Shown here: piece by piece, positions 17,653 to 26,451 of the stretch | Numbering within the stretch: position 1 is the stretch's first letter | Layout of the letters: every line of letters starts with the position of its first letter | DNA from: Shewanella violacea DSS12 | GTDB taxonomy: Bacteria; Pseudomonadota; Gammaproteobacteria; Enterobacterales; Shewanellaceae | Length of the DNA stretch: 64,000 nt | Reading direction: 5' to 3' | Assembly (NCBI RefSeq): GCF_000091325.1 | Contig: NC_014012.1 | Span: forward strand, 930,001 to 994,000 | The notes under the pieces: generated by a model | The model's database searches: none | What the model saw: only the letters and a program-made list of their open reading frames with translations | What the model was told of the DNA's origin: nothing | Made by a program: the position numbers and the translations under genes

Positions 17653-19902
17653 ATGGAAGATAGAGCCCTAGTATTGGATCGCCGTTTTCTCGAGCGAGTA
17701 CAGAAGCAGGAATTTAGCGATATCGGAGAAGGTTGGGATCATACCAGCATAGGTTTAACCGACAGCGATTTCATCGGCATGTTCGAGTCCCAGCTGAAAA
17801 GCCGTTTATTGGATCTTGAATCCAGGCAAATGAAGGGCCGTAATCAGGGGTTCTATACCATAGGCAGTTCGGGTCATGAGGGAAACGCCGCCTACGGACT
17901 GGCTTTTAAACCTACTGATATGGCGTTTCTGCATTACCGCAGCTGTGCCTTCATGTTGGAGCGAGGTCGACAGGTTCCGGGTGAAACCTTGTTATACGAT
18001 ATCTTGCTGTCATTTGCAGCATCCAGTGACGATCCTACTTCGGGCGGCCGCCATAAGGTGCTTGGCAGTAAGCGTCTCAACATTCCGCCGCAAACCTCGA
18101 CCATAGCTTCTCACCTTCCCAAATCCGTTGGGGCAGCCTTGAGTATTCCGTTAACCGAACGTCTGTCATTAGCAGCAAAAATGCCGGCAGACAGTGTCGT
18201 TCTGTGCAACTTCGGCGATGCCTCGGCCAATCATGCCAGTGCCCTGAGTGCGATAAACTCGGCTTGCTGGGCCGCGTATCAACAAGTACCCATGCCTCTG
18301 GTCTTTATCTGTGAAGATAATGGTATTGGCATATCCACACCGACTCCCAAGGGCTGGATCTCGGCTAATTTCAGCCAGAGACCTGGACTTAAGTATTTCT
18401 ATTGCGATGGTAGAGACATTCTCGATTGTTACAAGGTCAGTAAGGCGGCGGCCGACTTTGCTCGTATGCATCGAAAACCTGTATTTTTACATGTTCGCAC
18501 CGTTCGCCTGATGGGCCATGCTGGCAGTGATGCCGAGATAGCTTATATGAAGAAACAGCAGATTTTTTATAATGAATCTCAAGATCCCTTGTTGGTCACG
18601 GCGCAGCAACTCATTGAAGCAGGAGTGATGACTAGCGAGCAGATAGTCTCTCTTTATCTCAGCCTCAAGACGCGTATTCAGGCCATTTCGCGTATCGTGG
18701 TGACAAAGCCAAAACTCAGAGATGTGACGCAGGCTAAGGCTGCGATTGTTCCACCTAAACTTAACTCTAGACTAGAAGATGTACCTTACTTGGACGAGGA
18801 GCGCAGAAGTGTCTTGTTGAAGGCGGATAAACAATCTCTGCTCAAGCCTCTGCACATGGGCAAGATGATCAATCTGGCGTTGACTGACTTGATGGCCAGA
18901 TACAGGAATATCGTGGTGTGCGGCGAGGATGTGGGCAAGAAAGGTGGCGTGTATCATGTGACTTCACGTCTGGTTGAGCGTTTCAGCCCTAACCGAGTGA
19001 TCAATACCTTGTTGGATGAAACCTCTATCTTGGGTCTGGCCATCGGCTTAGCTCATAACGGAATCTTGCCGATCCCTGAGATCCAATTTTTGGCCTATGT
19101 GCACAATGCCGAAGACCAGATAAGAGGCGAGGCGGCGACCTTACCTTTCTTCTCCGATGGCCAATTTACCAATCCTATGGTGATCCGTATTGCGGGCCTG
19201 GCCTATCAGAAAGGCTTCGGAGGCCATTTTCATAACGACAACTCTTTCGCCGTGTTCCGGGATATACCCGGACTCATCATCGCCTGCCCGTCAAACGGTC
19301 ACGATGCGGTTGAGATGCTAAGGGAGTGCGTCCGCTTAGCCCGGGAAGAGCAGAGGCTAGTGATCTTCCTCGAACCCATAGCCCTGTATATGACCAAAGA
19401 TCTGCACGATAAAGGCGATGGCCTCTGGTCCAGTTATTATCTGCCGGAGCAAGAGGCTAACCCAGTCCCATTAGGGGTAATAGCTCAGCATGGGGAGGGG
19501 AGAGAGCTGTGCATTATCAGCTATGCCAATGGTTACTACCTGAGTCGTCAGGCGGAGAAGTTATTATCGGCAAACGGTCTTAAGGTGCGTGTACTGGACA
19601 TACGTTGGCTGGCGCCGCTGAATTTAGAGGCTATCATCGACAGTGCCAAAGAGTGCCACCATATCTTGATTGTCGATGAATGTAGAAAAACCGGCTCCAT
19701 CAGTGAGGCGCTAATCTCAGGTTTCCATGAGGCGTTAGGCAATGAATGCCCACCACTGGCTAGATTGACAGCCGAGGATTGCTTTATTCCACTGGCCGAT
19801 GCGGCAACCTTACCCCTACCGAGCACAGATACCATAGTCGAGGCGGCTCTGGCCTTGATTGGTAGAGAGCTTAATCATCAGTTGCTCAAAGAGGCCCTGT
19901 AA
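17653..19902 (+). CDS. Fused alpha-beta thiamine-dependent 2-oxoacid dehydrogenase E1
   Basis: A 749-residue single chain in which E1-alpha (about 30-360) and E1-beta (about 400-735) of a branched-chain/pyruvate-type 2-oxoacid dehydrogenase are joined; the two are usually separate genes. The alpha half has the thiamine-diphosphate motif GDASANH near residue 188 running to ICEDNGIGIST. It also has the family activation-loop region with RTVRLMGHAGSD. The beta half has GEDVGKKGGVYHVTSRL near residue 424, LDETSILGLAIGLA, and a transketolase C-terminal domain with VLDIRWLAPL. No E2 or E3 gene is nearby, so it must use partners from elsewhere or act without them. The substrate is not deducible. It is followed one base later by a FabD-like gene, with which it must be co-translated. 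The gcdH link suggests lysine or branched-chain acyl metabolism (inference). Confidence 0.85.
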   Translation: MEDRALVLDRRFLERVQKQEFSDIGEGWDHTSIGLTDSDFIGMFESQLKSRLLDLESRQMKGRNQGFYTIGSSGHEGNAAYGLAFKPTDMAFLHYRSCAFMLERGRQVPGETLLYDILLSFAASSDDPTSGGRHKVLGSKRLNIPPQTSTIASHLPKSVGAALSIPLTERLSLAAKMPADSVVLCNFGDASANHASALSAINSACWAAYQQVPMPLVFICEDNGIGISTPTPKGWISANFSQRPGLKYFYCDGRDILDCYKVSKAAADFARMHRKPVFLHVRTVRLMGHAGSDAEIAYMKKQQIFYNESQDPLLVTAQQLIEAGVMTSEQIVSLYLSLKTRIQAISRIVVTKPKLRDVTQAKAAIVPPKLNSRLEDVPYLDEERRSVLLKADKQSLLKPLHMGKMINLALTDLMARYRNIVVCGEDVGKKGGVYHVTSRLVERFSPNRVINTLLDETSILGLAIGLAHNGILPIPEIQFLAYVHNAEDQIRGEAATLPFFSDGQFTNPMVIRIAGLAYQKGFGGHFHNDNSFAVFRDIPGLIIACPSNGHDAVEMLRECVRLAREEQRLVIFLEPIALYMTKDLHDKGDGLWSSYYLPEQEANPVPLGVIAQHGEGRELCIISYANGYYLSRQAEKLLSANGLKVRVLDIRWLAPLNLEAIIDSAKECHHILIVDECRKTGSISEALISGFHEALGNECPPLARLTAEDCFIPLADAATLPLPSTDTIVEAALALIGRELNHQLLKEAL

Positions 19903-19903
19903 C

Positions 19904-21010
19904 ATGACTATCAATATAGAAAAACAAGTGGCGGCAAATGAGCACGGCGAACAGCTGGTTCATAAGCCTAGAGAAAGAGTCCTTGTGGTTGCACCTGGCC
20001 GAGGCTGCTATAACAAGGATGAACTGGGATATCTGCAAGCTTTTCACTCCGATAAACAGGGGTTTATTGCGGGTATAGATAAATACCGAGAGGAATTAAA
20101 GCAGGTGGGGATAGCTAAAATAGATGGCGCGGCTAAATACTCTTTCAAACAACATACGCCAGGAGAAAACGCATCAGCCCTCATCTATGCCTGCTCAGTA
20201 TGTGACTTTATGGATATAGATACCGAGCGCTATGAGGTGGTTGCAGTAACTGGCAATTCCATGGGCTGGTATATTGCTATGGCCTGCGCAGGCGCCCTGG
20301 ATGCCGATTCCGCCATCGATGTTATCAATACCATGGGTTCCATGATGCAAGATGGCTTAATTGGTGGGCAACTCATTTATCCAGAGATAGATGCACAGTG
20401 GAGGCGGGACAGTGACATATCCGCTCTTATCGACAGGGTAATCGAGACCATCTGTGATGAAGAGGGATGTGAGCTCTTTACCTCTATTTATCTTGGAGGC
20501 TATCGGGTGCTTGCGGGAAATGAATCTGGACTGAAACGAGCCGAGGAGATGCTGCCCCAGGTGGATGAACGTTATCCTATGCGTTTATATAATCATGGTG
20601 CGTTTCATTCTCCCTTGTTGGAGCAAGTGTCAGAGAAAGGCCTTGCCTCTCTGGGGGAGTTTCTGTTTTCTAAGCCCCAAATTCCCCTGATCGATGGAGA
20701 AGGCAGGATTTGGACTCCCTATGGCACTGATTGTTCAAAATTGAGGCAATACACTTTAGGGGATCAAGTCACCAAGCCCTATGATTTTACCAAGGCTGTG
20801 CAGGTGGCGGTGAAAGAGTTTGCCCCGGATAAGGTTATCGTGCTTGGTCCTGGTAACACCTTAGGCGGCCCCACAGCCCAGGCGCTAATCGATATCAACT
20901 GGTTTGATTGGACCAGTAAAGCAGAGTTTTCGTCTGCTCAGCAAATATCACCTAAGATGCTAGCCATGGGCAATGAGGAACAACGTAGCCAAGTATTAGT
21001 TAAGCGTTAG
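19904..21010 (+). CDS. FabD-like acyltransferase (malonyl-transferase fold), substrate unknown
   Basis: A 368-residue alpha/beta-hydrolase-like acyltransferase of the FabD fold. The nucleophile elbow is VTGNSMGWY with Ser119 and the catalytic His235 lies in NHGAFHSPLL, as in ACP S-malonyltransferases. It is longer than FabD (about 310), and the usual malonyl-specific Arg and Q-GxSLGE pattern is altered, so another acyl group or carrier is likely. The start at 19904 follows the E1 stop by one base; the frame is also open upstream to 19859. No acyl carrier protein or other fatty-acid gene is adjacent, so this is not a fab operon. A role in processing the acyl product of the E1 is an inference. 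Confidence 0.75.
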   Translation: MTINIEKQVAANEHGEQLVHKPRERVLVVAPGRGCYNKDELGYLQAFHSDKQGFIAGIDKYREELKQVGIAKIDGAAKYSFKQHTPGENASALIYACSVCDFMDIDTERYEVVAVTGNSMGWYIAMACAGALDADSAIDVINTMGSMMQDGLIGGQLIYPEIDAQWRRDSDISALIDRVIETICDEEGCELFTSIYLGGYRVLAGNESGLKRAEEMLPQVDERYPMRLYNHGAFHSPLLEQVSEKGLASLGEFLFSKPQIPLIDGEGRIWTPYGTDCSKLRQYTLGDQVTKPYDFTKAVQVAVKEFAPDKVIVLGPGNTLGGPTAQALIDINWFDWTSKAEFSSAQQISPKMLAMGNEEQRSQVLVKR

Positions 21011-21126
21011 CCTAGAGACCGTCATGATTTAGTATCCGCTATCATTTTAAGATGGGATAGAAACTAAGAGTGTTAATGAACAAAGGATGGCATAGTGTTT
21101 TGTATGTAAATTAATGAGGCGAGTAC

Positions 21127-21639
21127 ATGCAGATACAAGCAGCTAAGGTAATCGAGATTCGTCATAGCGACACTGATGACATCATAGCGATTAAGAATAT
21201 TTATGCTCAGCCTTCGTGTTATAGCGGAACCTTGCAGCATCCTTTTCCCTCTTTGCAGCGTTGGCAGAAGCGGCTGAGTGAGCTTCCGGAAAACTTTCAC
21301 AGTCTGGTGGCTATCATAGATGGAGTGGTGGCGGGACAGATCGGCATGGAAGTGATGACGAATCCAAGACGTAAACATGTCGCCAACATAGGGATGGCGG
21401 TAGATGAGAAGTTTCAGGGCTTAGGAGTCGGAGATACTATGGTTAAAGCCATGGTAGATCTAGCGCATAATTGGCTTGCGATAAGAAGAATTGAGCTTGA
21501 AGTCTATACCGATAATCATGCTGCCATCGTACTTTATAAGCGTAATGGCTTCATCATAGAGGGAGAAGCCAGAGATTACGCTTTTAGAGATGGCGAATAT
21601 GTGGATGCGTTTATCATGGCTAACGTTAAAGAGTCATAA
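21127..21639 (+). CDS. GNAT N-acetyltransferase, AaaT/YhhY-like
   Basis: A 170-residue GCN5-related acetyltransferase. It resembles E. coli AaaT (YhhY), an L-amino-acid N-acetyltransferase, through IYAQPSCYSGTLQHPFPS, the acetyl-CoA loop VDEKFQGLGVGDTM, the RRIELEVYTDNHAAIVLYK strand-helix and the GEARDYAFRDGEYVDAFIMA ending. Substrate inferred from that likeness. GAGG lies seven bases before the start. Its 3' end overlaps the convergent YcxB-like gene by six bases. Confidence 0.85.
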   Translation: MQIQAAKVIEIRHSDTDDIIAIKNIYAQPSCYSGTLQHPFPSLQRWQKRLSELPENFHSLVAIIDGVVAGQIGMEVMTNPRRKHVANIGMAVDEKFQGLGVGDTMVKAMVDLAHNWLAIRRIELEVYTDNHAAIVLYKRNGFIIEGEARDYAFRDGEYVDAFIMANVKES

Positions 21640-22107
21640 TACTTTACTGTTTATAAAGGTGAGTGCAGTCTCGTTTAGCACTTGCTTAGACACATAGCTG
21701 GTGCCACCTGGATGTTTAATGAGGAAGCCTCTATCTGTGTTAACTATCTCTGAGACATCACTCCACAATATCTGGCTCTTAACGTAGAAGGACTGGCTGC
21801 TGACCCCAAGTTCATCTAAGGTTAAGGTCACTTCATTTCCGGCCGCTTTACTCATCATCTGTCGCCATAACCACCATGTCTTCTTAAACTTCACATTAGC
21901 CCATTCCAATACTCCTAACCCGATAACGAAGAAGGATGCATAGGTATTCATGACTGTGATCAGTAAGGCTATGCCGACGAAAAAGAAGCCTATGGCTTTG
22001 GTGTAGGCGCGCCATGAGCTGTCTATAGTGACTGATTCGTCGAAGCATTCACTAAAATGGGCCTTATCTAAACTATATTGAGTCGTGTAGCTGAAAGCGG
22101 AGTTCAT
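21634..22107 (-). CDS. YcxB-like membrane protein
   Basis: A 157-residue protein with a short N-terminal strand region, two adjacent hydrophobic segments (about 34-50 and 52-66, FFFVGIALLITVMNTYASFF) and a C-terminal YcxB-type domain (LTLDELGVSSQSFYVKSQILWSDVSEI). The family is uncharacterised. It overlaps the end of the convergent acetyltransferase gene by six bases, leaving no room for a terminator between the two. Confidence 0.65.
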   Translation of the reverse strand: MNSAFSYTTQYSLDKAHFSECFDESVTIDSSWRAYTKAIGFFFVGIALLITVMNTYASFFVIGLGVLEWANVKFKKTWWLWRQMMSKAAGNEVTLTLDELGVSSQSFYVKSQILWSDVSEIVNTDRGFLIKHPGGTSYVSKQVLNETALTFINSKVL

Positions 22108-22236
22108 GGGGGTAAGCTTTTATCAAATTTAGCCAGAGTTTAACGTATATCAAGGTAAATCTCTTGGCCTATCTGTGGTGATACTAATATCTGCGGCTAG
22201 ACTTAATGTCATTAATCTCTTTTCGGTGAGTGAAAG

Positions 22237-22542
22237 ATGTCATGTGTTCCTAAAGGTTATAAGAGTTACAAGTCGAGTGACATTTATACAATAGCTTCTA
22301 TCCCCGAAGCACTCGCCCAGCCACATTTTACTAAGGCTGGGATCTACGAACAGATCCATGTGTTACAGGGGGAGGTGAAGTTTTATGGTTACCAAGGTAA
22401 ACATTTGCAAGCAGAAAAAGAGGTGTTAATTAAAGCCGATGAAACGGCGATATCTCATCCTAATTATTGGCATAAAATTGAACCTCTGACATATGATACT
22501 CAATTTGAAGTGACCTTCTATGCTAAGCCCAAGTTATTGTAA
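22237..22542 (+). CDS. DUF1971 (YeaR/TehB-like) cupin-type protein, copy 1
   Basis: A 101-residue small cupin-like protein of the DUF1971 family, which includes E. coli YeaR (nitrate/NO-induced) and the N-terminal part of some TehB proteins. Diagnostic stretches are KAGIYEQIHVLQGEVKFYGY and the HPNYWHKIEPLT ending. Biochemical function unknown. A paralogue lies about 170 bases downstream in the same direction; the two share the core but differ throughout, so the duplication is old. Confidence 0.75.
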   Translation: MSCVPKGYKSYKSSDIYTIASIPEALAQPHFTKAGIYEQIHVLQGEVKFYGYQGKHLQAEKEVLIKADETAISHPNYWHKIEPLTYDTQFEVTFYAKPKLL

Positions 22543-22708
22543 CTTCCTGCCCATTGTTAGCTTGTATGGGTCTAACGAGTCTAAAATTAAGATATGCCAT
22601 TTATTGTATCTTTACATTTATTGTCTGTTCACTTCATGGTTAACCACTTGAAATTGATGTAGCTTGTGTGAACATCAAGTTTTAATGACGCTTAAACAGA
22701 GGTGTTCT

Positions 22709-23044
22709 ATGGCTCAAATTCCAAGTGATTTTGTTAATTACAAATCAACACAAGTCTTTACCCTCGAGAATGTTCCTAAAATGTTCCTTCATTCACATAA
22801 TACTAAAGCCGGCGTGTATGGACAGATCAAGGTTATTAGCGGCGAGTTGATGTTTTATGGCTTTAGATCGCGACGAGGTGAAGTTGAGCAGACTCTGGTT
22901 ATTCCCGCCGGAGGCATTGCAGTGTCTCCTCCTGAGTATTGGCATAAGGTGGAGTTTCTTACTGATGAGACCTCTTTTAGAGTCGATTTCTTTGCTAGAA
23001 AAGACTCGTCGATAGTGAAAGAGAAACAATCGGAACGGGCTTAA
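22709..23044 (+). CDS. DUF1971 (YeaR/TehB-like) cupin-type protein, copy 2
   Basis: A 111-residue paralogue of the preceding gene. The matching core is KAGVYGQIKVISGELMFYGF, the insertion RSRRGE, and PPEYWHKVEFLTDETSFRVDFF. The ATG at 22709 is preferred over 22664 because AGAGG lies eight bases upstream and the protein then starts MAQIPSDF, aligning with YeaR. It ends with a basic tail (KEKQSERA) absent from copy 1. The 166-base gap between the copies suggests separate expression. Confidence 0.75.
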   Translation: MAQIPSDFVNYKSTQVFTLENVPKMFLHSHNTKAGVYGQIKVISGELMFYGFRSRRGEVEQTLVIPAGGIAVSPPEYWHKVEFLTDETSFRVDFFARKDSSIVKEKQSERA

Positions 23045-23196
23045 TATGACATTCAGACCCTGAATTAATCCTGCTGTCGTGAGTCTCAAATGAGAGGGAT
23101 ATCCAGATGAAACTTCCAGTTAACAAATCTTAACATGACATTTACATTGATAGAGGGTACATTGGGAATTCATCGATAATGGATTAAGGAGAAGAT

Positions 23197-23445
23197 ATGT
23201 TGATGGGTAGCATAGCCGAACTTTTCTTCTGGTTTTTCTGGGATTTATTACTTTCCTTTGCCTTATACACAACAGGTGCTCTGGTATTAAGAGTCGTGTC
23301 GTTTGGGCGAATTCAGAAGCCTCTTTTCGCTCCAAGCGTGTTTAGCAATGAAAAAAGATTAGCGAGAAATGATTTTTTCTCGGCCTATATCTCAGGTTTT
23401 TTCTTCTATTTGGTTTTGTTGGCATTAGTGATCTGGGTCAAGTGA
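23197..23445 (+). CDS. Small inner-membrane protein, hypothetical
   Basis: An 82-residue protein with two predicted membrane helices (about 8-34, rich in Phe and Leu, and 61-80, SGFFFYLVLLALVIWVK) joined by a basic loop. AGGAGA lies seven bases before the ATG, a strong ribosome site that supports it being a real gene. No family recognised. Confidence 0.65.
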   Translation: MLMGSIAELFFWFFWDLLLSFALYTTGALVLRVVSFGRIQKPLFAPSVFSNEKRLARNDFFSAYISGFFFYLVLLALVIWVK

Positions 23446-23783
23446 TGCTAGATCACTGATAAACTGAGTGAATTTTACTTTTATAGCCGTTAGGCTGCTG
23501 ATAAAAGGTGTTTCTTTTAAATGCATCTTCTGTCCCCCGCTTTGTCAGTCAAGCAGTCAGTCAACAAGTCAGCTTCAACAAGGTTCGATCACAGTCTGGA
23601 TATTAGAGGTCAATAAGTAAAATTCCCGTTCAATTCGTGGGATCGCCACTTCTCCTTTCCGCCAACATCTACTTAAGGGTAGCAAAGGCTGCTCGCTAGA
23701 TTTTGTGAACCTTGGGATATTATTCAGGACTAAGTTATGTGCGAGACCTAAGATAACTTAGTCCTGATTGCTATCGGCTAGAT
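23446..23783. other. Intergenic region with a long hairpin
   Basis: 338 bases between convergent genes. It holds short GTCAGTCA-like repeats near 23545-23575 and the 14-bp inverted repeat annotated at 23725-23766. No coding frame seen. Confidence 0.5.
23725..23766. terminator. 14-bp perfect inverted repeat, probable transcript-end hairpin
   Basis: Perfect arms CAGGACTAAGTTAT (23725-23738) and its reverse complement (23753-23766) with a 14-base loop, 17 bases after the FMN reductase stop on the minus strand. There is no T tract on either side, so it may stabilise a 3' end rather than terminate by itself. Confidence 0.55.
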
Positions 23784-24404
23784 TTACATGCCGAAGCTGT
23801 ATTCTTGTTGTTCTGGGTATGGCTCATTTTCATGTTTAAATCTGATTGTCGCTAAGGCTTGGCTATACTGATGTAGCATATACAAACTGTAATCAATTCT
23901 TTGTTTAAGGTCACTTTCTAACTGGCTTTCTTCTTGTGTCACTTCATCAGCACTATTGAGCACTTGGGTCACATTTCGAATGATTAAGTGATCGGGTATA
24001 GCCACTAACTTGTTATTTTTCATCGCATTCATTCTGAGTTCTGCAATGGGGTAGGCGCCGCTGATCCCACTGACTACAGAGACTAACAGTGCCGGTTTAT
24101 GGGCTGTGTCTTTGTTATCACACATAAGTAGGAAATTTTTGAGTAGTGGTGAGGCCATTCCTCCCCATTCAGGAGTGATTAAAATTAATGCATCAGCTTT
24201 TCTGATCTTGTGAGCAATCATGGTCCAGGGGCTGGCTTCGGCATATTTACTTTTATGATCGCCATCCCAAAAAGGCAGGTCGTAACGGCAAAGCTCTATA
24301 TGATTCACTTCTTTAAATTCTGAAGAATGTTTAGCTAAGTAATTGGCAACTTTGACACTTTGTGAGCCTGTTCTCTGGCTGCTACTGACGATGAGTAAAT
24401 TCAT
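23784..24404 (-). CDS. NADPH-dependent FMN reductase family protein
   Basis: A 206-residue flavodoxin-like protein. The FMN phosphate loop SSSQRTGSQSVKVA starts at residue 7, and the isoalloxazine-binding TPEWGGMASPLLKNFL lies near residue 78. The family includes azo-, chromate- and quinone reductases; the substrate cannot be assigned. It is divergent from the SufR-like regulator with 142 bases between them and a palindrome in the middle, so it is probably that regulator's target. Confidence 0.85.
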   Translation of the reverse strand: MNLLIVSSSQRTGSQSVKVANYLAKHSSEFKEVNHIELCRYDLPFWDGDHKSKYAEASPWTMIAHKIRKADALILITPEWGGMASPLLKNFLLMCDNKDTAHKPALLVSVVSGISGAYPIAELRMNAMKNNKLVAIPDHLIIRNVTQVLNSADEVTQEESQLESDLKQRIDYSLYMLHQYSQALATIRFKHENEPYPEQQEYSFGM

Positions 24405-24455
24405 TTAGTAAATCTTTTAATTTATTAAGTTTTTTGGTAATTTAAATGCTTTAAA

Positions 24456-24472
24456 TAGTCTTGTAAAGACTA
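24456..24472. promoter_or_regulatory. Candidate operator palindrome between FMN reductase and SufR-like regulator
   Basis: A perfect TAGTCTT-GTA-AAGACTA palindrome (7-3-7) in the divergent intergenic region, 52 bases from one start and 75 from the other. Position and symmetry suit autoregulation and co-control of the reductase by the adjacent helix-turn-helix protein. Binding is inferred. Confidence 0.55.
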
Positions 24473-24546
24473 AAGTACATTAAAATATTTACATAATGTC
24501 TGGATCGGTAATAATGTCTAGGTGAATTTAGGTGTAGAGAGGCATC

Positions 24547-25191
24547 ATGAAAACCAGCGAAAAAATCATTCATCTACTCAAGGCTCAGGGTCCCCTCACG
24601 GCTAAATTTTTAGCCGGTGAATTATCTCTGACAACCATGGGTGTGCGTCAGCATATGCAAGGTCTAGAGGATGATGGATACGTGATCTTTGAAGATAAAA
24701 AGGCGGCTCGTGGTCGGCCTACTCGGTTTTGGTCCCTGACGTCTAAGAGTAATAGTCACTTTTCTGATCGTCATGAAGAGCTCTCGGTTCAGTTGATAGA
24801 TTCTGTTATCACAGTATTTGGCGATACTGGATTAGAAAAGTTAATTAAACACAGAGAACAAACTTCACTGATATTTTATCAACAGAGTATGTTAGGTAAA
24901 ACCAGTCTTATCGATAAGCTCAATACCTTAGCCGATCTGAGAAGCCGTGAAGGGTATATGGCGACCGTAGTCGAAGATGACTCATGTTTTTGGTTAATGG
25001 AAAATCATTGTCCAATTTGCGCAGCTGCCAGCAAGTGTCTTAACTTCTGCCGCTCTGAACTTAACTTGTTTCAAACGATCTTAAGCCCAGAGGCTAGCGT
25101 CAGCCGTGAAGAACATATTATCGAAGGCGCTAGGCGCTGCGCCTATAGGGTGACTCCTTTATCTGCTGCTCAGCCTTCGGCTCAATCGTAA
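24547..25191 (+). CDS. SufR-like helix-turn-helix regulator with a cysteine cluster
   Basis: A 214-residue regulator with an N-terminal winged helix of the DeoR/ArsR type (KIIHLLKAQGPLTAKFLAG, then TTMGVRQHMQGLEDDGYV). The C-terminal domain has Cys155, Cys158, Cys164 and Cys168 in NHCPICAAASKCLNFCRSE. This arrangement is seen in SufR-like regulators that bind an Fe-S cluster, so redox or iron sensing is likely. Its divergent neighbour is a flavin reductase and a palindrome lies between them. Its stop is followed without a gap by the pseudouridine synthase start (TAAATG), so both are translated from one mRNA. Confidence 0.8.
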   Translation: MKTSEKIIHLLKAQGPLTAKFLAGELSLTTMGVRQHMQGLEDDGYVIFEDKKAARGRPTRFWSLTSKSNSHFSDRHEELSVQLIDSVITVFGDTGLEKLIKHREQTSLIFYQQSMLGKTSLIDKLNTLADLRSREGYMATVVEDDSCFWLMENHCPICAAASKCLNFCRSELNLFQTILSPEASVSREEHIIEGARRCAYRVTPLSAAQPSAQS

Positions 25192-25902
25192 ATGGAATCC
25201 AAACGCGCCAGACTAGACAGGTTCCTTAGCAGTGAGCTTAAGATCAAGCGTAAAGATATACGCTTGATGCTCGCGCAGAATAGGGTCAGAGTCGATGGCA
25301 TAGTGGCCAAAGACATACAGCAGCTGGTGGATGAGTTTTCCCACGTGTCTGTCGATGACGCAGTGCTTAAGAATAATCGCCCTAGTTACGTGATGCTCAA
25401 TAAACCTGTGGGTGTGGTTAGCGCGACCAAGGATGATAAACACAAGACAGTGATCGACCTTTTAGATCATCCAGCTAAATCTGAACTACATATTGTAGGT
25501 AGGCTCGATTTGAACACCTCAGGACTCATGCTATTGACCAACGATGGTCGTTGGTCCAGAAAGCTGATGTCTCCCGAATCTAAAGTCGAGAAACGTTATC
25601 GAGTGACACTGCAAAACCCACTGTCGACAGAGTATATTGATGCTTTCGCCAAGGGCTTCTACTTTGAATTTGAAGATATTACCACTCAGGCGGCTAAGCT
25701 GGAGATTATCAGTGAACATATTGCTGAAGTGACCTTGACCGAAGGTAAATATCATCAGATAAAACGTATGTTTGGCCGGTTTCGCAATCCTGTTATCGGG
25801 CTACATCGTTACTCGGTTGGGGAGCTATTATTAGATCCTGACCTAGATGAGGGAGGCAGTCGAGAGCTCAGTGTCGAAGAGGTGAACGATATATTTGGCT
25901 AG
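25192..25902 (+). CDS. RsuA-family 16S rRNA pseudouridine synthase
   Basis: A 236-residue enzyme with an N-terminal S4 RNA-binding domain (RLDRFLSSELKIKRKDIRLML) and the RsuA/RluB/E/F catalytic domain. The catalytic Asp lies in GRLDLNTSGLMLLTNDG near residue 106, and the family ends with KYHQIKRMFG. The short S4 domain and LHRYSVGEL suggest RsuA (U516 of 16S rRNA), but related enzymes look similar. The ATG directly abuts the stop of the upstream regulator. Confidence 0.85.
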   Translation: MESKRARLDRFLSSELKIKRKDIRLMLAQNRVRVDGIVAKDIQQLVDEFSHVSVDDAVLKNNRPSYVMLNKPVGVVSATKDDKHKTVIDLLDHPAKSELHIVGRLDLNTSGLMLLTNDGRWSRKLMSPESKVEKRYRVTLQNPLSTEYIDAFAKGFYFEFEDITTQAAKLEIISEHIAEVTLTEGKYHQIKRMFGRFRNPVIGLHRYSVGELLLDPDLDEGGSRELSVEEVNDIFG

Positions 25903-26451
25903 ACTTGACGCTAAATTCAAATATTTCTATATTTTTTATCACTAGAAAAAGCGATTACTTCTTTTGGGTTGCCGGTCACACTCTTTTTTTATTTGGGCGA
26001 TAGATCGCTTAAGTGGTGTTTTGTAAGCTGGTAAGTTAGTTAATCATTAGCTTAAATGCGTCATAAGTGTGACGTGTATCGCTATTGCTGGCTTTTTGTG
26101 ATTTAGGTCTTTCTGGTGCCGTTTGTTGACTGGTACTTATCTAGCTGAAAAGTGCTATCGAATTGAAATCAATAGGGTTAGTCATTTCATTGATGAAACT
26201 CACTCTTGAATATTATTGTTACGGTTTTACCTTATCCTCATGAATAACATAGGTTATATTGCTCGGCCATAATAATTGTGCCGAGTCGTTTTCAAGTGGA
26301 TATTAGTTAGAACACAGATTTCCCTTGTTTGATATGAACTAGCCCATCCTCTAAAATGCGCCGCTTAAATTCAAATTCAAATTAAATTTCATTTACGATG
26401 GTAACTAATTGTTGGCGTCGTAATTGTTGGAACACTCCGTAGGGGAACTCG
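25903..26451. other. Long upstream region of the acetate transporter
   Basis: 549 AT-rich bases with no coding frame. It probably contains the satP promoter. Near 26060-26085 GTCATAAGTGTGACG has a partial CRP-like half site (GTGAC), and near 26370 there are three short AATTCA repeats. Neither is strong enough to call separately. Confidence 0.4.

Noticed and set aside
26040..26085. CRP site upstream of satP
   Set aside because: Only one half site resembles the consensus; insufficient symmetry to annotate.
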